The translations under genes and the position numbers were made by a program. The notes under the pieces are model-generated. The model saw only the letters and a list, made by a program, of their open reading frames with translations. It did not search any database and was not told the origin of the DNA. A DNA stretch of 64,000 nt, taken from positions 682,001-746,000 of the forward strand of contig JAJNNY010000011.1 of NCBI GenBank assembly GCA_022453515.1. Reading direction: 5' to 3'. Each line of letters opens with the position of its first letter. Positions within the stretch are counted from its first letter, which is position 1. This DNA is from Astrocystis sublimbata (lineage: Eukaryota; Ascomycota; Sordariomycetes; Xylariales; Xylariaceae). Shown one piece after another: positions 1 through 9,760 of this stretch.

Positions 1-1356
1 TTCGTCTCCCGAGATGCTTTGCTGGCAAGTACGATAAAGGCCCCTGCCAAACCTCGTCCTGTTTCTTTTCTAAGGGAAGGACTATGTAAAAAGAGATCTC
101 ATGGTAGCACATCGCGTAGATAGCTCTGTATGTCGTCGATTAATACAATGTTGGTATCATGGACGTCTCATATCTTGGTCTTCTGTCGCTGCTTTCGTGT
201 GATCATCTGGTCGTGACTCGTATTGCCTGCTGTTGTAACATCGCCCCAGACTGGCGACCGTAAGTACAATAAGTAATGTGTAAATGCCAATGCTACACGT
301 CAGGGTGCAGTACTGTTTGTTATGTGTCTCTCCGTCGCTATACCTTCTTGACTACCTTGCTCAGTTCTGACTCACCATCATTGAAACCTACATTCCATCA
401 TACCTTAGGTACCTAAGTACTGAAGGTCTATCAGTCCATGACTTCTACAGCAGTCCCGCTTCGTCATCTCACTATGCTTTCGTCAACTCAAACATTATCT
501 GTGCTTAGAAGTTGCTCATCTGCTGTGGGAATGACCAATCGCCGTTTAAGGTTACGAGGTATGATGTGTAGATGTACGCCGGTAGGTAAAAGGTACGAGC
601 AGCAGGCAGCGGACTCCGCATCCAAATCCGCAGTGCAGATCTCACATAAAAGTACTCTTTGGAAGAGATCATTACTTGCATTCATTCTCGATAGAAAAAC
701 AAGTAATCTTCATATTGGTTGTTCATTTCCTATTTATAGAGGACTGATCTTGAAGTAGTTTATGTAGGCTTCATACGTACCTAGGTTGTTTTCTTATACG
801 ACCTCCGAAGCCCGTCCGCGGTCGTAACAAAACGTGGCCCCTTTAGATCGGCGTATGTGAGCGAGAAAGGGCCAAGTTCTACTGCAGCCGCTTGCCTGTG
901 CTTTGCAACTACAGACCGGCCATCCGGGTCCTCAAAGCGACCGCTCCAATGCCCCGACGCCGACGATAGGTACCGATGACCAATCATCACCAACGACAAC
1001 CCCTCATCCCGCAGCTCGTTATCGGGAGCACGTCTTGTCTTGTCTGAGCTACATACTTTCCTCATGCATACTATTACATACCACTGGCCACGAGCGACAA
1101 CTGCACCTTCTTAAATCAGATAGGTGTCCTTGGCTGTTTTCGCCTTTCCATCTATCTCCTCAAACTTACCTATATACATTGTACCTAGTGTATGGCTGTC
1201 TGTCTTGTAGTCCGATCCGTGACACCAACTCGTCTGGTCTAACTACGGCCTTGCTCTTTTGTGAAAGCACCAAGCATCAGGCATCAGGCACCCAAGTAGC
1301 TAGCTAACTCATTCATATTCACTTTTCGATTCAATTTCGGTGCCTGATATTACCCA
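1..1356. other. Intergenic region upstream of the bleomycin hydrolase gene
   Basis: No gene is supported here. The open frames are short, overlap on opposite strands and have no recognisable product or splice framework. The last 200 bases or so before the ATG at 1357 presumably hold the promoter and leader of the peptidase gene. The TACCTAGGTA-type motif seen in other spacers is present around 402-420 and 778-785. Confidence 0.5.
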
Positions 1357-3021
1357 ATGATGTACAGCACTATCGACGCAGTCCAAGCTGAGTGGCTGGC
1401 TCAGTACTCGCGGTCTCAGCTCGCGATGGGATTAATGCAGAGGGGGCAGAAGGGTAACACCTATCACAGCCGCCCAACCTCTTCAAGCAGCAGCGGTGAT
1501 GAGTACATCATCGTGAACCGAAGTGACGCCTCTGATGGCAACGGCAACGGCAGCGGCAGCGGCAGCGGCAACAGCAGCGTCAAGCTCGAGCGCAGCCCCG
1601 AGTCGCTGGACCTACAGCTCACACGCGACTGGCAGGGAGAACTGCTGGACGACGACAAGAGCAAACTCGCCCTCGCGGCCCTCAGCAGCGCCAACCCCAA
1701 GCAGGTGCTGATGTCGAGCGCGGCCAAGATCGCCGACCAGCAGGTCTTCAACGTGCGCATCCCGTTCGAGGGCGGGCCCATCACCGACCAGCGCGCCTCG
1801 GGCCGCTGCTGGCTGTTTGCGAGCACCAACATCTTCCGCGTGGCCATCATGCAGAAGTACGCGCTCGACGGCTTCCAGCTGTCGCAGGCCTACCTGTTCT
1901 ACTGGGACAAGCTGGAGAAGGCCAACTACTTCCTCGAGAACATCATCGACACGGCCGGCGAAGACCTCGACGGCCGCCTCGTCCAGCGCCTCCTCGCCGA
2001 CCCCGCCAGCGACGGCGGCCAGTGGGACATGGTTTATAATCTTGTGCGCAAGTACGGCCTCGTCCCGCAGGCCCTGTACCCCGACTCCTGGAACGCCATG
2101 ACTAGCAGCACCGTCAACTACGTCGTCGTCGGCAAGCTGCGCGAATACGCCCTTGAGCTGCGCGAGGTCATGGCCCAGGCCCACGGCAGCCCCGAGGCGA
2201 CGCGCGATAAGGTCGCCCAGATGAAGGAGGACATGATGCGCGAGATCCACAAAATCCTCACCCTCACCCTCGGCCCGCCGCCCGCCTGCACCGAGCCCTT
2301 CACCTGGGAGTTCCTCAACCGCCACGGCCAGGCGCGCACGGTGCGCATGACGCCGCGCGAGTTCGCCGACGCCATCGACGGCACGGTGTTTGTGGCTTGG
2401 GTCGGCGGGCCGCCGAAGAGGGTCCATAGCATCTCTACCAAGGCCATCGAGGAGATGGTCTCGCTCGTGCACGACCCGCGCCACGCGCCGCTGACGCGCA
2501 TGACGGTCGACCGCCTCGGCAACGTCGTCGGCGGGCGCGCCATCACCTACGTCAATGTCGAGATGAAAATGCTGAAACGCGCGTGCGTCGCTATGCTGCA
2601 GGCCGGCTTCCCTGTCTTCTTCGGGTCTGACGTCGGCAAGTTCTCTGACACGCCCTCGGGCATCATGGATTTGGGCCTCCATAACTATAGCCTCGCTTTT
2701 GATACCGATATGTATGCGACGCAGGTCATGGATAAGGCGGGCCGTTTGCGCTCTGGTGAGTCGCAGATGACGCATGCTATGGTGCTTACGGCGGTTCATC
2801 TTGATGAGAAGACGAAGGAGCCGGTCCGCTGGCGCGTGCAGAACTCGTGGGGCACGGATGCGGGGAGTAAGGGCTGGTTCGTCATGACGGATGAGTGGAT
2901 GGATCAGTTTGTTTATCAGGCTGTTGTTGATCGACGGTTCTTGAGTGCGGAGGTTAAGGACGTCTTGAAGAAGGAGCCCATTGTGCTGCCCCTTTGGGAC
3001 CCGATGGGGTCGTTGGCTTAG
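1357..3021 (+). CDS. Bleomycin hydrolase / cysteine aminopeptidase (peptidase family C1B)
   Basis: Intron-less 554-residue protein of the bleomycin hydrolase family (yeast Lap3/Blh1, human BLMH). These are cytosolic papain-fold cysteine peptidases that assemble into hexameric barrels, trim N-terminal residues from peptides and inactivate bleomycin or homocysteine thiolactone. The catalytic triad is visible: Cys151 in QRASGRCWLFA, His473 in THAMVLTA and Asn496 in VQNSWG. The protein ends in DPMGSLA, matching the conserved C-terminal tail that reaches into the active site and gives aminopeptidase specificity. The first ~85 residues are an extra low-complexity segment (Ser runs and a Gly/Asn/Ser tract) absent from the ~455-residue core family, so the true start could be internal; the ATG at 1357 is followed at once by a second ATG. 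Codon use is strongly GC3-rich. Cellular site and any processing of the extension are inferred, not seen. Confidence 0.95.
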   Translation: MMYSTIDAVQAEWLAQYSRSQLAMGLMQRGQKGNTYHSRPTSSSSSGDEYIIVNRSDASDGNGNGSGSGSGNSSVKLERSPESLDLQLTRDWQGELLDDDKSKLALAALSSANPKQVLMSSAAKIADQQVFNVRIPFEGGPITDQRASGRCWLFASTNIFRVAIMQKYALDGFQLSQAYLFYWDKLEKANYFLENIIDTAGEDLDGRLVQRLLADPASDGGQWDMVYNLVRKYGLVPQALYPDSWNAMTSSTVNYVVVGKLREYALELREVMAQAHGSPEATRDKVAQMKEDMMREIHKILTLTLGPPPACTEPFTWEFLNRHGQARTVRMTPREFADAIDGTVFVAWVGGPPKRVHSISTKAIEEMVSLVHDPRHAPLTRMTVDRLGNVVGGRAITYVNVEMKMLKRACVAMLQAGFPVFFGSDVGKFSDTPSGIMDLGLHNYSLAFDTDMYATQVMDKAGRLRSGESQMTHAMVLTAVHLDEKTKEPVRWRVQNSWGTDAGSKGWFVMTDEWMDQFVYQAVVDRRFLSAEVKDVLKKEPIVLPLWDPMGSLA

Positions 3022-4421
3022 ATGTGGCAGGTAATTGAAGTGAATGGGTCACGGAGAGTTGACGGGTTGTTTCTTGGGTTGCATGTTACGGGTTTGATCA
3101 CCTAAGGTTAAGGAGTTTGTGTTGGGACATTAGGTAGGTAGGTTACATCATTACCTACCTAGTAAGTATGACTTGAATGAATGGAACGAAATTATGTTAT
3201 ATTATTTGCTACACACACACATACGGACGTCTTCTATAATAGCCGTATCGAATAGTTACCACCTGCATGATTCTCAAACGCTGTAAACCTTATACTTGGA
3301 CTGCAATCAGTGCATGGGTGAGTCAAAGTACCTAGATGGACTTTGGTACGATGTAATTAAATGAGCAGTTTTCGTAGCTACCTGATCGCCTATCGTGTAA
3401 CCATTGATATGCAAAGGCGTATGTTCTAGTCATGTATAGGACTATAGCTTAACATGTAATTCCTTTGCTGTTTTACCCCTTCCTTAAGGGGCTTGTTAAG
3501 ATACTAAGGTACATATATATATTTTTGATAGCTGATGCGTCCCGATGCGCTTGAACACTTATTTACACTTAGGTACCTATTATTGATGCTACGTGTTATG
3601 TTCGTGTTCAGTTGTGTTCGGACCAGCTGACGCACATCATCCCATGCGATGCCACGCAATGTAGGGACCTACCTGGTTCCGACGTAACCTTATTTCGAAT
3701 CCCGCATCATGATCATGAGGCTGGACCGGGTCTGTGGGATTCTGCCTCGTGTTCTGTACACTGCATGTATGCATGCGTAGTACCTAAGTATCTAAGAGAG
3801 GAGAGGTGACATCACTCGCTATCTGGATCAAGGATAAGGGGCAGATGGAGGAAAACGAGAAGGAGACGCGAGATAAGGGGCACGCACGCACACATTTCTA
3901 CTGTACATGCAAGATCATGGGCATAATGGCTCGCAAAGGAGGGAGGGAGTAGCGCGATAATGTGGTATTGGTATAGCTTATATAGGGGTGCAGACACGTT
4001 AAGGGAAAGATGGGCTGTTGAGATCTTGTTCGCAATCGATGATAGTAAAGATGGAAAAGAGAAGGAGAGTTAGAAAGAAGGGGGCGGGCTGGTTTCGGTA
4101 TATTAACTTAGGATTGAGAGGCAGGTAGTCGTAGTGGCAACAGCAAAAGTGAAGGCAAAGGTAGAAGTAGAGGTAGAAGGAGAGGCGAAGTTTATAGGGG
4201 GAGAAGGGGGGAGGGGAAGAGGGTGGGAGTAAGGGTGCAAGGCGAAGGTAAGGCTTCAATTAATGTCATCTACGTAAGTAGGTAAGTATACTAGCAAGCA
4301 CCCGATAGGGGAGGTACTAGCTATCGAGAACTTTACTCACGACTAGGCCTTGATCTGGGATTAAAGGAGGCAGCGAGAATGCATGAGAGGGAAAGAAATA
4401 ATAATAAAAAGGAGTAGACAT
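3022..4421. other. Intergenic spacer with a purine-rich tract
   Basis: Nothing codes convincingly here. The first part is AT-rich 3' flank of the peptidase gene, with TACCTA/TAGGTA motifs near 3135-3165 and 3570. From about 4045 to 4255 the plus strand is strongly purine-biased (G/A runs). This is low-complexity sequence and not a gene. Confidence 0.5.
4406..4410 (-). terminator. Pol III termination T-run of the tRNA-Arg gene
   Basis: Five consecutive T on the minus strand, 12 nt beyond the discriminator base, are the expected RNA polymerase III stop signal for the adjacent tRNA. Confidence 0.65.
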
Positions 4422-4493
4422 AGCCCCCGGCGGGACTCGAACCCGCAGTTTCTGACTTAGGAGGTCAGCAGGTTACCATTTCCTCACGATGGC
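4422..4493 (-). tRNA. tRNA-Arg (anticodon CCT)
   Basis: On the minus strand a 72-nt cloverleaf can be drawn. The acceptor strand GCCATCG (4493-4487) pairs with CGGGGGC (4429-4423) with one A-G mismatch and one T-G wobble. The D arm is AGGA/ACCT around the canonical AATGGTA loop. The anticodon stem is CTGAC/GTCAG around loop CTCCTAA, giving anticodon CCT (reads AGG, Arg). The variable loop is AAACT, and the T arm is GCGGG-TTCGAGT-CCCGC, a perfect B box. The discriminator would be T at 4422. No intron is present. A TTTTT pol III terminator lies 12 nt downstream (plus-strand 4406-4410). The acceptor mismatch and a second D-arm-like segment just upstream are unusual (see findings), so a mildly degenerate copy cannot be excluded. 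Confidence 0.75.
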
Positions 4494-7400
4494 CTTTACC
4501 ATTGTGCCAAGAGGCAGGTTGGTTGTATACTTAGTAATTAATAGCTGGCGGCGGGCTAGCTATATGAGCTTGGGATGGGATGGGATGTACGGTATGCAGA
4601 AGGAAAGGTTATGGGTTAGGGGTGACGAGGTGCAGGAAAGCGGTAGGGAGAGAGGTAGCTGGGAGAGAGCCAGAGAGAAAGGCTCGGAGCTCGGAGGTAG
4701 AGTTGCGAGACTACGTATGTACGGGGGTGGCAGCGTCACATGATGAGCATGGCCTAGGGAACTGTAGGGGCTACTGGCTACCGAAGATAAAAAGGCAAAA
4801 ACCGTGGACTTACGGAGGAAAGCAGAAGGCGCTGCCGTGTGAGTGAGTGAGTGACTGGGTGAGTGAGTAGCTGCTTAACAGCCGTACAGGCAAGGCTGCT
4901 GCTTGGCTCGTTAGACATGAACCTTACCTACATGTATACAGGTCCTCGTTTTGGTGTTGCGCCTGCGGCGATGAGTTTGTGGCGCAGGGTAAGGGTTAGG
5001 GTGGGTGAGCCTTCTTAGGTATTGGAAACCGCTGCTTGCTCGGTGAGATAGTGACGCGTAACGAAATTTCGTTGTGGCGTAGCTGCAACCATTTCTTGCA
5101 CAAACTCCTATATACTCACCTACGTGAGTATCTCCACGCGAAAACCGCTGAGAATGAGGTGTTAGAAACCCCGAGTATCTCGTTGATAGCCCTCCCAAGC
5201 ACCCAAATATAATTATCGAGTCGCACGACGCGTGCGAATATGGTGATGGGATGGAGATGTGGCAGAGGTAGGTAGGGCTCAGATCACCGTTGTAGAGCAG
5301 TCACGGGCGAGAGAGAATCTTGTTACGTAACTTCCTTCCTGAGTGACCAACCCCTAAGGAAGTGAGATCGGTCCTTCTGGATACCTTGATGGTCGCGGTC
5401 CTGGAATGCTAATTAAATGCATCGACACTAGATTTGCACGGTCAACTTTCTATTTAAGGAGGTCCATCTTTCAATACCGTGGCCTCGAAATGTTTGTCTA
5501 ATATATGGCCTGGGCTGTAGCGAGGGGGCTGAGAATCTGAAAGTGGTTGTGCTGCATTGTCTCACAAACATCTGCATCCCTCCTTACACACCTACCCATG
5601 CGAACCATCGCGAAATGCAGATAGTACCACCGAATACCTGGATGGTCGGCTTCCTAAAGTACTTATTTTGGACTCGGCTATTGAAGTATCTGCTGCTGCG
5701 TGATACGCGACATAGGCATTACCTAGTCCGCCCGGGTACATCTGTCGCAAACCTCCTGAAGCTATTTCAATCTGATTAGTATGCTTCGGCAGATAGGGTT
5801 GTTATCTAGGGCAGACCGCCTCCGGATCGTGCCTTTACAACAACGAGCACGACCGAACCCTATATTACTTCGTTTAGGCACGCAATGTGGAAATTAGATA
5901 GCACTACCTTACGTTTTCCTACCGCGGGCCAGGTAAGGCAAAAAGTGCCTGTGGTGACGGGGTCACGTATCGATCAGTGAGTAGCTTAGCCTCGAGCATC
6001 TTCCTGTCTGCATGTCCAAGCAGGTCACATTACGCGGCCTTAGCAGAGCCCTCAGAGCGCCTAGGTACTCACTTGGTTTACGGTATGAGAACCAGCAAAC
6101 CATGTTGTTTTCGTGGTGAATAGTGGTAAAGCATGATGACTCGAAAAACTACTATCGAAAAATTCCTCTTAAGTAACTGACACGTCTGTTCTGTGACTAT
6201 GGGTGCATCAAATAATTCTTCGAGGGATGATAATAGTGCTCCCGGGTATCTCAACAGTCGGATTTTCGAGATACTCCGGTCGGCTTTAGCGATTTGGGAC
6301 CATCTTTCTGCAATATTCGCGACCGTACAACTAGTACAGCGATTATTCCCGTGACCAATCTTCCAAGGTCGCCTTTTCTGACCTGCTTCGGCAGACAAGC
6401 AGAGTGTGTGATCTGGTCATTTTGTGGCAATAGTTGCTTCCTCGGTATGTGGCTTCGCGTGAGGGTGAACCTTGTCCAGATCTTGCTTGAGGTAGGTACT
6501 TTGGCTAGGTAGTCGGTGTTATGTTGCTGTAGCGTGACGGACAATGGTGCAGATGTCCGTCGCTTAGACTGATATTTACGGTACCTCCTTCTCGCATCTG
6601 TCCCTAGACTGGCCGCTGAAATTTGTGAGATCGGTACTCAGTGGTGAGTGTTTTCATCTATGTAATTTGATCAGACTGGTGCATACGTAGTGCGACTCTG
6701 GACTCCATGCCTCTCCTTATAAATATACAAAATTTCGCATGTAGAATGCTAAAAATTGTTAGGTTATTTGGTTACACATGGGTGCTTCACCAAAATACAT
6801 CCTTATCTTTTGATCTAATCAGATCGGCGTGATCCCGGACGGCGGACGGTAAGGTGGAAGGAGCCTCGTATGTACCCGGGTTATACCCTGCAAGGGACTC
6901 ACTGTAGGGCAGGTACGCTATGAGCGTCAGTCGGAAGGCATATATACTGGATATAGCTAGCTAGACTGGTGGCGCTCGAATCCTCCCTAATATATAACTT
7001 TGTTGCATCCTGATTACCTGGGTAGCTTCTGCTTTCTGCTATGTAATGACTGGACGACTCTTAAGTGTCTTAAAGAAGCCCAGGAGTCAATAGAATTAAT
7101 TGACGCTTGACCTATATGTTTTTTTAATCACTTGCCTGCTTATAGATCCCCTCACTTTAGCGCAAGTCCATTTGACGCGTGATCCCGCGCCTGTCTGAGT
7201 AAATCGTTAACGCTGGCGGACCAGCCCTTGTCCTGCCCAAGGTAGCTTACCTCTTGATATGCATGAGACCAAAATCTGATTTACGCAGTTTTCTTAAATA
7301 CTTAGATAAGGCGACTTGCTGGGTTTGTTTACTGTACACCTCATTATGCGAGTATGGAGTGTTGGGCGGAGGATCGTTGTTGAAGGTGGAGGATCTTTGC

Positions 7401-9760
7401 TGCATGACGAGGAGGCGATCTCAAAACAGTCTATTTTTACTTTGGTTCATGCGTTGTACTTAGTGCTTGGTTCTTGTCGACTACTTACTTACTAAAGTGG
7501 AACTCGGGGGAAACTCTAATTCCTAGCCACTGAATGATTCAATTCTGGAGACAAAGACATTGCGGATTGTAGCGCTGGGACTGTTTGGAAGAGCCTAGGT
7601 AGGTTTGATGTAACTCCGCAAACAAGTCCGACCGCTGTATGAAAAGAAAGTATAATCTCACCATTCGTTATGTAGGCGGACTTTCGCAGAGGTTGTTTAA
7701 GCTATTAGCTTTGTCGATAATTATAGTATTGCGCGAATCTAGTCCTAAAAATCTTGTACTCATATAGTCAACTACCGATCCTCACAATTAATTTGACTCC
7801 TTGGTTGTTTTGATGTTTTGGTTTTGGGTAGCAGGGTTCAAGTCGCTATGGGTTGCAAACGCGTGAGTCAAAAGCACGGGAGGGATATCATTATGTCGAT
7901 AATGCCGTACTTTTCTCCTCTCGTATTGGACCTAGGCAGGCAGCTCGAAAATTTACCAAGTTTGATTTTAATGTGTGAAGTTCAAGTCATGATATTGATG
8001 AGGCAAACATGGATCACAGCATTGAGACTAAAAGGATTCTCCCCCATAGCCCGCCCGACGCAGGTAGCTCGGCGCATCTAATTAGATCGGCTTCGCCTCA
8101 TCAGTCTCATCAAGGTAAACAAACCTCCTTCCTTCCTTTGCCCCTTACCCCCCGCCCCAGACGGCGATATAAGTAAGCACCCTGCGCAGAATTCCGTAGG
8201 AGCCTGGAGGAGTGAGTGCTCGCTCCTCGACCTCCTTAGTGCTGGGCAAGTAAGTAAGTAAGTACCTACCTAGAGAGGAGAGGGACATGATAATTGATGC
8301 CTCTCCCGGGGTGTAACTACGGTCAGAGTCTCGCACATCCCAAGATCGGTAACTGGCCAATTAATTATCCCCTGTGGCCTTGATTGACATTGGCAAAGTA
8401 GGCCAGTAGTGAGTGAGCTTCGACTAGCTACGGGCTGTCTGTCTGTCTACTCGTTGTAATTACTCGGTGTGACCGTATTTGAGATCGCCGAAGTTGGTTT
8501 TGCGGCGGCGGTGGCGGTGGCGGTCAGCAGTTGGCGGCTGAAGATTGCGATATACCTGGGTAGGGAAACAGGACTTGAATTTATGGGCTACGCCGAGGCT
8601 ATCGGCGGCATTCTCGACGAGGTGAAAGAGATATATAGCAAAGACAGAGGAGAGGGGCATGTCTAGTAGTCTGGTAATAATTGCAAAAGTGGACATGCAA
8701 GCATTGTTCACGTACCTAAGTGGTATATATATGCCTCCTAACCGCGAGTTCGAAATCATATTGAGTCTTACCCAGCGGACAGGCATGCCATGATCCCTAA
8801 AGAACCTCAGGGAAGGAAGAGCAAGTTTCGCTGTTTAGTTGACAGGCAGGCACATTTGCCAGCATTGTTGCTAACCTTAACAAATTGAGTTTCTTTCCGC
8901 CCACATGGAGAAACTCTCGAGCAGGTGGTATGCCGGGAACGGCATTATCGAGTTTGAGAAATGGCGACGACGTCGTCGATCGCACCCTCCTCTCTGCTTC
9001 CATAAGCAAACGGTGTTCCACCACTCCCTATGGGCAGGCACTGACTGTGGTAGATAGCTCGCATGTGCCTATACTCTTTCACGCCTTGTGTCAACAAGGC
9101 ATGCCTCTATCTTGCCGGACTCTCTCAGCTCAACCAAGCCTCTAGTTACTAAGTATGTATCTTTCCTCAGAATTAAAAGACAGACAGACACTCACTTCCG
9201 CGCAAGTGCAGCGCCGATCGTTACAAATAATCAATCACAGATAGATTCACGTAAACCAACACGACCGAACCGCGTTTCAGCCAGATTGAAATCCATAATT
9301 CTCCTTTTCAATTCCCGAATCCTACATGCTATATATAGTATAACTCCAATCCATCCCAATCCATCCGTCCACCCAATGCTTGTACTTGTACTTATACGCT
9401 CTTGAATATATCCCATCCTATCCCAGCCCATCCATACACGATTTAATCAATCAATCAACCAATAGCAAGTAAGCAACCTTAGCCTCAGCTTTTCCCATCT
9501 TCGTACATGCTTTGTTTGGTATCAGGTATCACTCTATAAGTAGGCAGGCAACAAACAAAAACAAGAATGCCTCCACCCCGAAAAGAATAAAGAGCGCTAG
9601 CAAAACAAAGGAAAGGGAGAAGAGAATGTAATTGTGAGTGATGTAGTTGTGGTTCAATTGTGTGTGTGATTGTGATTGTGATTGTGATTGTGATTGTATC
9701 CGATCAAGTTGCGTGGCGTCCTATCCAGTAACGCTGCTGCATAGCTCAGGTTGGTTTGAT
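4494..9760. other. Gene-poor spacer, about 5.3 kb
   Basis: I find no gene with a recognisable product. Frames are short, mostly start with non-ATG codons and overlap each other. Simple repeats occur: AGTA units near 8248-8262 and a TGTGAT tract at 9661-9697. One 198-bp frame at 8469-8666 has a somewhat protein-like composition and is discussed as a finding. The sequence left of 9760 is the 3' flank of the minus-strand gene that ends there. Confidence 0.45.
9661..9697. repeat. TGTGAT hexanucleotide microsatellite
   Basis: About five to six head-to-tail TGTGAT units after a short TG run. It lies about 65 bp beyond the stop codon of the minus-strand DUF8035-like gene, probably in or near its 3' UTR. 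Confidence 0.85.

Noticed and set aside
1612..2799. 395-codon open frame antisense to the bleomycin hydrolase gene
   Set aside because: It is the shadow of a GC3-rich gene on the other strand; its Asp/His/Arg/Val-rich composition reflects that and no motif is present.
4985..5000. Telomere-like TAAGGGTTAGGG
   Set aside because: Only about two imperfect units; not a telomere or an interstitial array.
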